From assembly GCF_001425085.1 (NCBI RefSeq), contig NZ_LMDN01000004.1:62001-126000 (forward strand): DNA of 64,000 nucleotides. The letters run 5' to 3'. A program made the translations under genes and the position numbers. The notes below the pieces were generated by a model, which was given only the letters and a program-made list of their open reading frames with translations, made no database searches and was not told the origin of the DNA. Positions 1-7,948 of the stretch are shown here, piece by piece (position 1 is the stretch's first letter; each line of letters opens with the position of its first letter). The stretch comes from Leifsonia sp. Root4. Its GTDB lineage: Bacteria > Actinomycetota > Actinomycetes > Actinomycetales > Microbacteriaceae.

Positions 1-310
1 GAACCGGGCGGGTGAACTTGACCTGGTAGTCGACGACACGCGCCGGGTCGCCGACCCAGTCGACGACGGGCTGCACGGCCAGGCCCATGGTGAGCATGCC
101 GTGGGCGAGAACGCCGGGCAGACCGACGGATGCCGCAATGTCATCGCGGTAGTGGATCGGGTTGAAGTCGCCGGAGGCACCGGCATAGCGCACGAGCGAA
201 TCGCGACTGAGGGCGAAGCTGCGCTCGGCGATGACGTCGCCGACGCTCAGGTCTGCAATCGCCACGCTGGTTGAGCCTGTCGATCCGCTGGTTGAGCCTG
301 TCGAAACCAT
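1..310 (-). CDS. MaoC-family dehydratase, HadB-like (partial, C-terminus cut by window edge)
   Basis: The visible 103 codons encode a hot-dog fold (R)-hydratase/dehydratase. The segment GDFNPIHYRD followed by HGMLTMG is the typical MaoC signature with the catalytic Asp and His. Such proteins dehydrate 3-hydroxyacyl-thioesters, and the actinobacterial HadA/HadB pair works as a heterodimer. The ATG at 308-310 overlaps the stop of the upstream HadA-like gene by one base (TAATG), so translation is probably coupled. The first 15 codons (roughly MVSTGSTSGSTGSTS) are pure intergenic repeat sequence (two copies of the TCGACAGGCTCAACCAGCG word), which is odd. A GTG at 265, just after the repeats, is the alternative start and would give the more normal N-terminus VAIADLSVGD. 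Substrate not known. Confidence 0.85.
   Translation of the reverse strand, partial: MVSTGSTSGSTGSTSVAIADLSVGDVIAERSFALSRDSLVRYAGASGDFNPIHYRDDIAASVGLPGVLAHGMLTMGLAVQPVVDWVGDPARVVDYQVKFTRPV
266..307. repeat. Two tandem copies of the GGTTGAGCCTGTCGA word
   Basis: Two head-to-tail copies of GCTGGTTGAGCCTGTCGA lie here. The same word occurs between genes elsewhere in the window (6361-6396, 26490-26516, 43571-43740). Here it lies at the hadA/hadB-like junction and is in frame with the second gene. Confidence 0.85.
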
Positions 311-756
311 TACTCGTCCCCCCTGACCACGAGGGTCGAGATCGCCGTGACGACGTGCTCGCCCGCGGCATCGGTGATCTGCGATTCGGCCGTCACCATG
401 GCGTGCGGTCCGAGCGTCTTGACGCTGGCGACGGTGAGCGTCGCGGTCAGCTCATCGCCGGCCATGATCGGGCGCGAGTAGCTGAAGCGCTGGTCACCGT
501 GCACGACGCGGCTGAAGTCGATGCCGGCATCCGGCTCGGAGAGCAGCTGGGCGAGCGTGAGCTCCTGCACGACGACGGCGAAGGTCGGCGGGGCGACGAC
601 GTCGGCGTGGCCGGCGGCACGCGCGGCTTCCGGGTCGAGGTTGATCGGGTTCGTCGCGAAGACGGCGCGAGCGAACTCGCGCACCTTTTCACGGCCGACC
701 AGATAGGGCGCGGTGGGCGGGAAGATCCGGCCCTGCAGTTCGGGGTTCACAGGCAC
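310..756 (-). CDS. FAS1-like / MaoC N-terminal dehydratase, HadA-like
   Basis: A 148-residue single hot-dog domain protein starting MPVNPELQGRIFPP. It contains the conserved YLVGREKVREFARAV and VVAPPTFAVV segments of the actinobacterial MaoC_dehydrat_N (UPF0336/HadA) family. These subunits lack the catalytic dyad and bind the acyl chain for a HadB-like partner, here the next gene (1-base overlap). The GTG start at 756 is chosen because a TAGACT -10 box lies exactly 6 bases upstream, pointing to a leaderless transcript that begins at the GTG. No Shine-Dalgarno sequence is visible. In fatty acid or mycolate-like metabolism the pair would act on beta-hydroxyacyl thioesters; the actual substrate is inferred only. 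Confidence 0.85.
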   Translation of the reverse strand: MPVNPELQGRIFPPTAPYLVGREKVREFARAVFATNPINLDPEAARAAGHADVVAPPTFAVVVQELTLAQLLSEPDAGIDFSRVVHGDQRFSYSRPIMAGDELTATLTVASVKTLGPHAMVTAESQITDAAGEHVVTAISTLVVRGDE

Positions 757-762
757 CCGTCC

Positions 763-768
763 AGTCTA
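763..768 (-). promoter_or_regulatory. -10 box TAGACT for leaderless hadA-like gene
   Basis: TAGACT on the minus strand is followed by a 6-base spacer and then the GTG at 756, so transcription and translation would begin at the same base. Confidence 0.6.
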
Positions 769-789
769 GGCAACGGACCGGGCTCTCTG

Positions 790-837
790 CTGGTCGAGGC
801 GAGGTCTCGATACGCTCGTTCCTCGCTACTCGACCAG
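790..837. repeat. Palindromic intergenic element (CCTCGCTACTCGACCAG type)
   Basis: CTGGTCGAG and CTCGACCAG flank GCGAGG and CCTCGC in a long hairpin. The same sequence appears in two copies at 58156-58398, and a diverged copy lies inside the GH13 gene at 27247-27283. Its place between the permease operon end and the next gene suits a terminator role. Confidence 0.8.
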
Positions 838-898
838 CGGAAGGGCGAGTGGATCGCCTCCTGTTGCTGAGGATGCCTTGGTAGAGGCTGCCGCCTTT

Positions 899-917
899 CG
901 CGCCGCTACGCGGCGCG
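899..917 (-). terminator. Hairpin directly after the APC permease stop
   Basis: CGCGCCGC-TAC-GCGGCGCG is a perfect 8-bp stem with a 3-base loop adjoining the stop at 918-920. There is no U-tract, as is common in high-GC actinobacteria. Confidence 0.55.
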
Positions 918-2456
918 CTAGTCGGCTGAAGCCCGCGAGAGCGTCTCGCCCCGGAAGAAGGCCGGGCGCTTGCGCGACTCGATGAACATGATCACCGCGC
1001 CGCCGAGCAGCACCACCATGCCGAGCACGAACACGAGACCGACGCCGAAGACGTTCGATCCGGAGCCGTACTCGGGGTTCATGCTGTCGATCAGGGTGGT
1101 GAAGAACAGCACGGCCAGGATGACGCCGCCCACGAGCGGGGCGAGCAGCGTGAAGAAGAACTCGCGGACGCTGTTGAACCACTGCGTGCGGAAGAACCAC
1201 ACACAGGCGAAGGCGGTGATGCCGTAGTAGAAGCAGATCATCATGCCGAGCGCCGTGATGGTGTCCCAGAGCACGTTCTCGCTGACGAAGCGCATCACCG
1301 CGTAGAACACGGAGGCCACGATCGCCGAGACGATCGTCGCGTAGCCCGGAGTGAAGAAGCGCGGGCTGACCTTGGCGAACTTCGGCGAGAGGGCCCCGTA
1401 GTGCCCCATCGCCAGCAGGGTGCGGGCCGGAGAGACGAAGGTCGACTGCAGGCTCGACGCCGAGCTGGTGAGCACGGCGAGTGAGACCAACACCGCGAGC
1501 GGGCCGAGGATCGGACCGGCGAGGTGGAAGAACACGTTGTCCTGGATGTCGGGGTTGCCGAGCCCGTACTCACCGGTGCCGACACCGGCGAAGGCGATGA
1601 GCGAGACCGCGATGAGCAGGTAGAGCACCACGATGATGATGACGGTCGTCGTGGCCGCACGGCCCGGCGTCTTCTCCGAGCCCTTGGTCTCCTCGTTCAT
1701 CGTCAGCGTCACATCCCAGCCCCAGAAGATGAAGATCGAGAGCGACAGGCCGGCGGCGAAGGAGGAGAAGCTCTCAATGGCGAACGGGTTGAACCAGGAG
1801 AGTTCGATCGGCGTCGCGTCGAAGGCGTTGCCATTCGCGACCTCGACGAGCGCGGCGACCGAGAAGATGATGAGCACCAACACCTGGAAGCCGACCAGCC
1901 AGTACTGCAGCTTCTGCGTCGTCTGCATGTCGCGGTAGGAGATCCAGGTCGCGCCGAGCATGAACAGCAGGCAGACGACAACATTGATGAACGGGTTCGC
2001 CGCCAGATCGGCGAGCGCCGGGTCACCCGCGATCTGCGAGATCAGCAGGAACAAGAAGTCGACGGCGATGCCGGCGAGGTTGGAGAGCACGAGGATCGTG
2101 GCGGCGATCAGGCCCCAGCCGGCCATCCAGCCGACCCACGGCCCGAATGCCCTGGCTGCCCAGGTGAATGACGTGCCGGAGTCCGGCATCCGCCGGTTGA
2201 GCTCGCGGTAGCCGAGGGCGACGAGCAGCATCGGGATGAAGCCGACCAGGATGATGGCCGGCACCTGCACGCCGACCTCGGAGACGGTCGGGCCGAGGGC
2301 CGCCGTCAACGTATACGCCGGCGCAATGCAGGAGATGCCGATGACGATGGCACCGACCAGGCCGACAGATCCGGCGCTCAGGCCCTTCTTGGAGATCCCG
2401 GTGTCTTTCGGCGTGCCTTCTGCCGCCCCGACGTCGTTGGCGTTGTTGATGCTCAT
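918..2456 (-). CDS. APC-superfamily amino acid/polyamine permease
   Basis: A 512-residue integral membrane protein with about 12 hydrophobic segments. The N-terminal GLVGAIVIGISCIAPAYTLTAALGP region is typical of the amino acid-polyamine-organocation family (GABA permease/putrescine importer-like members). It would import an amine or amino acid by proton symport. Its ATG overlaps the stop of the upstream universal stress gene by 4 bases (ATGA). It is last in the gabT-gabD-puo-usp operon, so putrescine or GABA are the likely substrates (inference from context). A perfect hairpin follows the stop. Confidence 0.85.
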   Translation of the reverse strand: MSINNANDVGAAEGTPKDTGISKKGLSAGSVGLVGAIVIGISCIAPAYTLTAALGPTVSEVGVQVPAIILVGFIPMLLVALGYRELNRRMPDSGTSFTWAARAFGPWVGWMAGWGLIAATILVLSNLAGIAVDFLFLLISQIAGDPALADLAANPFINVVVCLLFMLGATWISYRDMQTTQKLQYWLVGFQVLVLIIFSVAALVEVANGNAFDATPIELSWFNPFAIESFSSFAAGLSLSIFIFWGWDVTLTMNEETKGSEKTPGRAATTTVIIIVVLYLLIAVSLIAFAGVGTGEYGLGNPDIQDNVFFHLAGPILGPLAVLVSLAVLTSSASSLQSTFVSPARTLLAMGHYGALSPKFAKVSPRFFTPGYATIVSAIVASVFYAVMRFVSENVLWDTITALGMMICFYYGITAFACVWFFRTQWFNSVREFFFTLLAPLVGGVILAVLFFTTLIDSMNPEYGSGSNVFGVGLVFVLGMVVLLGGAVIMFIESRKRPAFFRGETLSRASAD

Positions 2457-3343
2457 CGCTGGTCACTTCCTGCATTGGTGCCGGCGGCGTCGCGCGGCAC
2501 AACGATCATCGGAACCGGCAGCTCGTGCAGCATCTTCGCCGCCGTCGAGCCGAGGAACAGTCGGCGCGGTTGCGCCAGGCGGCTCGAGCCGACGAGCACG
2601 ACCTCGTCCGGATCCCAGTCCAATTGGGTGACGGCGTCCTCGATGGTGTCGCCGGATGCCACGACCGTCGTGACCTCGGCGTTCTCGTTGAGTGCCGCCC
2701 GCGCCCTGGCGGCTGCCGCCTCCGCGTGCTCTGCCCCCTTGGCCAGTACGACCGGGTCATCGTGACCACCCGGCAGGTCGACGCCGACGAGCGAGACGAG
2801 ACGCAGTGGCACCCCGCTGCTCTCCGCAACCTGGATGCCGGCGGCGAGCAACGCCTCGGCGCCCGCCCTGGTGCCGACCGCGCAGGTGACGCGGCTGATC
2901 CCGGACCCCGGCTTGGCGTTGCGCGCGCCCTCAGGCGCGAGCGCGACGGGAACGTGCGAGAAGTGCAGCAGCGAGCTCGCGACGCTGCCGATCGTGAACC
3001 GGCCGAGCAGCCCGCCACGGGCGGCCCCGACGATGATCATGTCGCTGCCGAGGCGCTCCGCCGTCTCCAGCAGCCCGTCGGCGAAAGACTCGGCGTAGAC
3101 GAGATGCCGGTACGCGGTGACCTCCGCCGGGACCATCCCTGCCGCCTCGCTCAGCCAGCCTGCGGCGAGCTCGGAGAGGTGACGCTCGTAGCCGGGGTCG
3201 GTCGGCGTGAGCGTCGCCCGCTCCTCGCTGTGCAGCACGAGCACGATGTCGAGCACGGCGCCGCGGCTGCGCGCCAGGCGCACACCCAGGGCGATCGCGT
3301 CGGCCCCGGCCGGGGTGGCGGTGTATCCAACGATGTAACGCAT
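2453..3343 (-). CDS. Universal stress protein, tandem UspA domains
   Basis: About 296 residues with two UspA-like domains. The first starts MRYIVGYTATPAGADAIALG and contains the ATP-loop-like GAARGGLLGRFTIGSVASSLLHFSHVPVALAPEG. The second ends VGSSRLAQPRRLFLGSTAAKMLHELPVPMIVVP. Such proteins bind ATP and modulate stress responses. The ATG at 3343 is preferred over one four codons upstream, because GAGGAG sits 4 bases before it while the upstream ATG overlaps that ribosome site. It overlaps the permease by 4 bases, and APC-permease/Usp pairs are a recurrent arrangement in actinobacteria. Confidence 0.85.
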   Translation of the reverse strand: MRYIVGYTATPAGADAIALGVRLARSRGAVLDIVLVLHSEERATLTPTDPGYERHLSELAAGWLSEAAGMVPAEVTAYRHLVYAESFADGLLETAERLGSDMIIVGAARGGLLGRFTIGSVASSLLHFSHVPVALAPEGARNAKPGSGISRVTCAVGTRAGAEALLAAGIQVAESSGVPLRLVSLVGVDLPGGHDDPVVLAKGAEHAEAAAARARAALNENAEVTTVVASGDTIEDAVTQLDWDPDEVVLVGSSRLAQPRRLFLGSTAAKMLHELPVPMIVVPRDAAGTNAGSDQR

Positions 3344-3390
3344 CGAACTCCTCATTGAGCCAGTTGTACCGGTGCAGCGGGTGCTGAATG

Positions 3391-4749
3391 CTACCGCAGC
3401 TCGGCGATGATCGCGGCAGCCGTCTCACGTCCGACGCGAATTGCGCCGTCGACGTGCTGGTAGCCCTTGCCGGCCAGGTCGCTGCAGGAGAAGGAGATCG
3501 GCCCCACGGGCGTGCGCTGGTCTGCGCCGTAGCGCGAGAGTCCACCCATGTCGAAGCTCGCGGCGTAGGCGCCGCGCGTCCACTCCTCGCTGCCCCAGTC
3601 ACTCTCGTAGTAGAACAGCGGCTGCTTGGTCTGCTCGCCGTAGTAGTGCGAGAGCGACTCGAGGATGCGCTCCTTGCGCTCCTCCGCGCTGAGCTCGAAC
3701 ACGCCATCGGCGTTGCGGTCGGAGACGAAGCCGACCAGCGTGCCGTTGCTGTCGCCGTGGTTGCTGTTGTCGTAGGCCTCGTGCGCGAGCTCATAGGGGC
3801 TGAATGCGGTGCCGGAGAGCCCGGCCTCGCGCCAGAACGGCGTCTCGTAGACGGCGTGCACCTTGATGACGAAGCCCATGGAGAGGTGCTGGTGCATCTG
3901 GTGCTGACGGCGCGGGAGGGGCGGCTCGTACGAGATGCGGCTGACCAGGGGCGGCGGAACGGCCACGACGGCACGGCGCGCGTGCACCTCGAGCCCGCTG
4001 CCGGTGATCGCGACGACGCCGTCATCGCTCCAGCGGAGCGTGCGCACGGGGTGACCGAGGTGCACGTCATCGCCGAGGCGCTCGGCCAGGCCGATCGAGA
4101 CGCCCTGCATGCCGCCGACGACGCGCTTGTCGAGGATGAAGTCGGCATCGACGAGGTGAGTGAAGCTTCCGGCGGATGCGGCCATCAGCAGCGCCTGCAG
4201 CAGCGAGAACGCGTAGTCCGGCTTCGTGATCATCGCGGCGCCGATGTACAACGAGATGTTGTCGCGCGCCTCCTGATCGGCCGTGGCATCCTCGAGCCAC
4301 GCCTTGAAGGTGACCTGGTCGAACTCGAGGGCGCGCGGGTGCGCCCACGGCTGATCGGGGTCGATCTCGGCGACGAGTACATCGAGCTCATCGATCAGGC
4401 GCACGAGCTCCGCCTCGGTGGCGGGGCCGACCGGGAAGATGTCGCCGGTGAACCGACGCGTCTGGTCGTCGCGGTCGATGTAGATGCTGTCGCCCTCGCG
4501 GTAGCGCGAGTAGGTCTCGAGGCCGAGCTCGGCCAGTGTCTCGATGAGCGCGTCCTGGTCGGGCGACACCCACTGGCCGCCGATCTCGATCATGTGACCG
4601 TCGAAGTGGTCGGTCCAGGTGCGGCCGCCGACGCGGTCTCGCGCCTCGAGAACGGCGACCGTGAGGCCGGCCTTCTTCAGCTCGCTTGCCGCGGTGAGGC
4701 CGGACGCCCCTGCTCCGATGATGACGACGTCGCGTTCAATCGCGGCCAT
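3391..4749 (-). CDS. puo: Flavin-containing monoamine oxidase, putrescine-oxidase-like
   Basis: A 452-residue FAD-dependent amine oxidase. It begins with the Rossmann dinucleotide motif VVIIGAGASGLTAASELKKAG, then ARDRVGGRTWTD, and ends with the FAD-contacting region near the C-terminus (HVDGAIRVGRETAAAIIAELR). The overall pattern (GGQWVSPDQDAL, YIGAAMITKP) resembles actinobacterial putrescine oxidases, which convert putrescine to 4-aminobutanal, ammonia and peroxide. It sits between the aldehyde dehydrogenase (68-base gap) and the stress protein (47-base gap) in one operon with gabT. The family call is safe. The putrescine specificity is inferred from likeness and context. Confidence 0.8.
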   Translation of the reverse strand: MAAIERDVVIIGAGASGLTAASELKKAGLTVAVLEARDRVGGRTWTDHFDGHMIEIGGQWVSPDQDALIETLAELGLETYSRYREGDSIYIDRDDQTRRFTGDIFPVGPATEAELVRLIDELDVLVAEIDPDQPWAHPRALEFDQVTFKAWLEDATADQEARDNISLYIGAAMITKPDYAFSLLQALLMAASAGSFTHLVDADFILDKRVVGGMQGVSIGLAERLGDDVHLGHPVRTLRWSDDGVVAITGSGLEVHARRAVVAVPPPLVSRISYEPPLPRRQHQMHQHLSMGFVIKVHAVYETPFWREAGLSGTAFSPYELAHEAYDNSNHGDSNGTLVGFVSDRNADGVFELSAEERKERILESLSHYYGEQTKQPLFYYESDWGSEEWTRGAYAASFDMGGLSRYGADQRTPVGPISFSCSDLAGKGYQHVDGAIRVGRETAAAIIAELR

Positions 4750-4817
4750 GCTGTGCTCCTTGATGTTGTGACGGGTACGACAGGGTGGTTCAGACAGGTG
4801 CGTCTGACCGGTGCTTC

Positions 4818-6317
4818 TTACTGCGTGGCGGGGATCAGAGTGTATTTGGTGGAGAGGTACTCGTGAATGCCCTCGAGCCCACCCTCACGGCCGAGGCCCG
4901 ACTGCTTGACTCCGCCGAATGGTGCGGCGGCATTGGAGACGAGACCAGTGTTGAGCCCCATCATGCCGGTGTCAAGCTTGTCGATCATGCGGTGGCCGCG
5001 GGCGACATCCTGGGTGAAGACGTAGCTGATCAGGCCGTACTCGGTGTCGTTGGCCAGGCGGACGGCCTCGGCTTCGCTGCCGAAGGTGGTGATGCCGACG
5101 ACCGGGCCGAAGATCTCGTTGCTGAGGATGTCGCTTCCCGGCTGCACGCCGGAGAGGACGGTGGGCTCGAAGAAGGAGCCTGGGCCCTCCGGGCGGCGCC
5201 CGCCGACGACCAGTTCAGCGCCGCGCTCGACGGCGTCGGCCACGAGTGCGGCGGTCTCGGCGACGGCCTTCTCGCTCACCAACGGGCCGATCGACACGCC
5301 GGTCTCCGTGCCGCGCCCCATCGCGAGTGCTCGCACACGCTCGGCCAGGCGCTCCGTGAACTCGGCCGCGACGGACTCATGCACGATGAAGCGGTTGGCC
5401 GCGGTGCAGGCCTGACCGATGTTGCGGAACTTGGCCAGCATCGCGCCGTCGACGGCCTTGGCGAGGTCGGCGTCCTCGAAGACGACGAACGGGGCGTTGC
5501 CGCCGAGTTCCATCGAGGTGCGCAGCACGCCCTGTGCCGCCTGCTGGATGAGTCGCTGGCCGACGGCGGTGGACCCGGTGAAGGAGAGCTTGCGGAGGCG
5601 CGGGTCTGCGATGATCGGCCCGGACACCTCGGAGGAGCTGGAGGTCGTGATGACGTTCACGACACCGGCCGGAACACCGGCGTCTTCGAGCAGCTGCACG
5701 AAGAGCAGCGTGGTGAGCGGCGTCAGCTCGGCCGGCTTGATCACGACGGTGCAGCCGGCGGCGAGAGCCGGGGCGACCTTGCGGGTGGCCATGGCCAGCG
5801 GGAAGTTCCAAGGGGTGATCAGGAAGCAGGGGCCGACGGGGCGCTGCGAGACGACCATCGTGCCCGTGCCCTCAGGGGTCTGGCCGTAGCGACCGCTGAT
5901 GCGCACGGCCTCCTCGCTGAACCAGCGCAGGAACTCTCCGCCGTACGCGACTTCACCGAGGGCCTCGGCCAGCGGCTTGCCCATCTCCATCGTCATCAGC
6001 AGGGCGAAGTCGTTCTTGCGCTCCTGCAGCAGGTCGAACGCGCGGCGCAGGATCTCGGCGCGCACGCGCGGGGCGGTGGCCGCCCAGCTCTCGGATGCCA
6101 GGGCCGCGGCGTCGAGTGCGCGCATGCCGTCTGCGGCATCCGCGTTGGCGATGCGCTTGATCACGGCGCCGGTTGACGGGTCGGTCACGGTGATCTGCTC
6201 GCCGCTGCCCGCCTGCCACGTGCCGTCGATGTAGAGTCCGTCCGGAACGCGCGCGAGCAGCTCGAGCTCGTGTGCGGTGAGCTCAGCGGGAACGGCGAGC
6301 GTTGTGGTCTGCGTCAT
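4818..6317 (-). CDS. gabD: Aldehyde dehydrogenase, GabD-like (succinate semialdehyde / 4-aminobutanal)
   Basis: About 499 residues with the complete ALDH catalytic set: ITPWNFPLA (Asn171), ELGGNAP (general base Glu270), GQACTAANR (nucleophile Cys304), and the EIFGPVV and PFGGVKQSGLGREGG motifs. The GQACTAANR and SRYGQTPEG-like context fits NADP-type succinate-semialdehyde dehydrogenases. In this operon it may oxidise 4-aminobutanal, succinate semialdehyde or both. The ATG at 6317 is chosen since homologues begin near MTQTTTLAV. An extension to 6371 would run through intergenic repeat sequence. It is separated from gabT by about 95 bases that contain a perfect hairpin. Confidence 0.88.
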   Translation of the reverse strand: MTQTTTLAVPAELTAHELELLARVPDGLYIDGTWQAGSGEQITVTDPSTGAVIKRIANADAADGMRALDAAALASESWAATAPRVRAEILRRAFDLLQERKNDFALLMTMEMGKPLAEALGEVAYGGEFLRWFSEEAVRISGRYGQTPEGTGTMVVSQRPVGPCFLITPWNFPLAMATRKVAPALAAGCTVVIKPAELTPLTTLLFVQLLEDAGVPAGVVNVITTSSSSEVSGPIIADPRLRKLSFTGSTAVGQRLIQQAAQGVLRTSMELGGNAPFVVFEDADLAKAVDGAMLAKFRNIGQACTAANRFIVHESVAAEFTERLAERVRALAMGRGTETGVSIGPLVSEKAVAETAALVADAVERGAELVVGGRRPEGPGSFFEPTVLSGVQPGSDILSNEIFGPVVGITTFGSEAEAVRLANDTEYGLISYVFTQDVARGHRMIDKLDTGMMGLNTGLVSNAAAPFGGVKQSGLGREGGLEGIHEYLSTKYTLIPATQ

Positions 6318-6360
6318 TGCGAAAAGTCCAATCGTGCGGTGCTGTGGCTGTGGAGATTTC

Positions 6361-6396
6361 GACAGGCTCAATCAGCGGTGGCTGATTGAGCCTGTC
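6361..6396. repeat. Perfect 16-bp inverted repeat between gabT and gabD
   Basis: GACAGGCTCAATCAGC, loop GGTG, then GCTGATTGAGCCTGTC. It is a head-to-head pair of the dispersed GGTTGAGCCTGTC word. In the gabT-gabD transcript it forms a stable hairpin that could lower downstream expression or protect the gabT 3' end. Confidence 0.85.
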
Positions 6397-6412
6397 AACG
6401 GGTCGCGAGCGG

Positions 6413-7789
6413 TTACGCGGCGGCGAGGGCGTCGATGACGACCTGGAGGCCCTCGGTGAGCAGCTCGTCGCTGATGGCCAGCGGCGGCAGGAAGCGGATG
6501 ACATTGCCGTAGGTTCCGCAGCTGAGCAGGATCACGCCGGCGGCGTGGGCCGCGGCGACGACGCGGCCGGTGAGTGCGGCATCCGGCTCACCGCTTGCGG
6601 CATCGACGAGCTCGATCGCCATCATGGCGCCGAGACCGCGCACCTCGCCGATCCGCGGGTCGGCGGCCTGCGCGGCCTCCAGGACTCCGCGCATCAGCGC
6701 GCCGATCTCGCCGGCGCGGGCGATCAGGCCGTCCTCCTCATAGCTCTCGATGGTGGCGAGCGCCGCTGCACAGGCGAGCGGGTTTCCGCCGTATGTGCCG
6801 CCGAGGCCGCCGATCTGCGGGGCGTCCATGATCTCCGAGCGGCCGGTGACCGCCGAGAGCGGCAGACCGCCGGCGATGCCCTTGGCCGTGACGACCAGGT
6901 CGGGCACGATGCCGAACTGCTCGCTGGCGAACATCGTTCCGGTGCGGGCGAAGCCGGTCTGCACCTCGTCGGCGATGAAGACGACATCGTTCGCTCCGCA
7001 CCAATCGACGATCGCCTCGAGGAAACCGTCGGCCGGGACGATGAATCCGCCCTCGCCCTGGATCGGCTCGATCATGACCGCGGCCAGGTTGCCCGCGCCG
7101 ATCTGCTTCTCGATCTGGCTGATGCTGCGCTTGGCCGCCTCTGCACCGCTCAGGCCGCCATCGCGCAGCGGGTAGCTCGTCGGCACGCGGTAGACCTCGG
7201 GCGCGAACGGGCCGAAGCCGTTCTTGTATGGCTGGTTCTTGGCCGTCAGCGCCATCGTGAGGTTGGTACGACCGTGGTACGCGTGGTCGAATACGACGAC
7301 GCCCTGCTTGCCGGTGTAGTGGCGGGCGATCTTAACCGCGTTCTCCACTGCCTCTGCACCGGAGTTGAAGAGCGCGCTGCGCTTGCTGTGGCTGCCGGGG
7401 GTGAGTCGGTTGAGCGCCTCGGCCACCTCGACGTAGGAGTCGTAGGGCGCGACGGTGAAGCAGGTGTGGGTGAACTGCTCGAGCTGCGCAGCGACGGCGG
7501 CGACGACCCGCGGGGCGCTGTTGCCGACGCCGGTGACGGCGATTCCGCTGCCGAGGTCGATGAGCGAGTTGCCGTCGACATCGACGAGCACACCGCCGCC
7601 GGCGGCAACCGTGAAGACGGGGATCGTTGAGCCGACGGACGCGGAGACGGCCTGCGCCTTGCGGGCACCGAGTTCGATCGACTTCGGCCCAGGGATTGCG
7701 GTGACGATGCGGCGTTCCTGCGGCAGCGACGGACCGCCGACGGGAGGCGTGGTGCCCTGGACGATGGCCGGCGAATCGATGAGCGTCAT
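6413..7789 (-). CDS. gabT: 4-aminobutyrate aminotransferase (class III PLP)
   Basis: 458 residues. Class III aminotransferase features are clear: GSGIAVTGVGNSAPRV, NSGAEAVENAVKIAR, DHAYHGRTNLTMALT, EPIQGEGGFIVP, FIADEVQTGFARTG and the PLP lysine in VVTAKGIAGGLPLSAVTGR. It transfers the amino group of GABA to 2-oxoglutarate, making succinate semialdehyde for the following dehydrogenase. The ATG at 7789 has a strong GGAGGAG site 2 bases upstream. It is first in the minus-strand operon and divergent from the PucR regulator, with three 15-bp direct repeats in the gap. Confidence 0.93.
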   Translation of the reverse strand: MTLIDSPAIVQGTTPPVGGPSLPQERRIVTAIPGPKSIELGARKAQAVSASVGSTIPVFTVAAGGGVLVDVDGNSLIDLGSGIAVTGVGNSAPRVVAAVAAQLEQFTHTCFTVAPYDSYVEVAEALNRLTPGSHSKRSALFNSGAEAVENAVKIARHYTGKQGVVVFDHAYHGRTNLTMALTAKNQPYKNGFGPFAPEVYRVPTSYPLRDGGLSGAEAAKRSISQIEKQIGAGNLAAVMIEPIQGEGGFIVPADGFLEAIVDWCGANDVVFIADEVQTGFARTGTMFASEQFGIVPDLVVTAKGIAGGLPLSAVTGRSEIMDAPQIGGLGGTYGGNPLACAAALATIESYEEDGLIARAGEIGALMRGVLEAAQAADPRIGEVRGLGAMMAIELVDAASGEPDAALTGRVVAAAHAAGVILLSCGTYGNVIRFLPPLAISDELLTEGLQVVIDALAAA

Positions 7790-7808
7790 GGCTCCTCCAC
7801 AATCTATG

Positions 7809-7853
7809 TTCGTGCTGAGTTTGTTCGTGCTGACGTTGTGCGTGCTGGGCAAT
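7809..7853. promoter_or_regulatory. Three 15-bp direct repeats, candidate PucR operator
   Basis: Units TTCGTGCTGAGTTTG, TTCGTGCTGACGTTG and TGCGTGCTGGGCAAT follow one another without gaps in the gabT/pucR intergenic region. Direct repeats with a period near 1.5 helical turns in a divergent gap suggest binding sites for the adjacent activator. Assignment is inferred. Confidence 0.5.
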
Positions 7854-7892
7854 CGTAGGCACCGCAGCTGCCGCGTCGATATCGCCGTCCCG

Positions 7893-7898
7893 TATAGT
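7893..7898 (+). promoter_or_regulatory. Possible -10 box TATAGT for pucR
   Basis: TATAGT about 50 bases before the regulator start is the best -10-like hexamer in the gap. No convincing -35 is seen. Confidence 0.35.
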
Positions 7899-7948
7899 TG
7901 TCGCACCGCTGTTGGCCACTCTGTACAGCCCCGAATCGACCGGATGCC

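Noticed and set aside
3388-4866. Long plus-strand frame opposite the amine oxidase gene
   Set aside because: A typical antisense shadow of high-GC coding DNA with no recognisable domain; the minus strand encodes a clear flavoenzyme.
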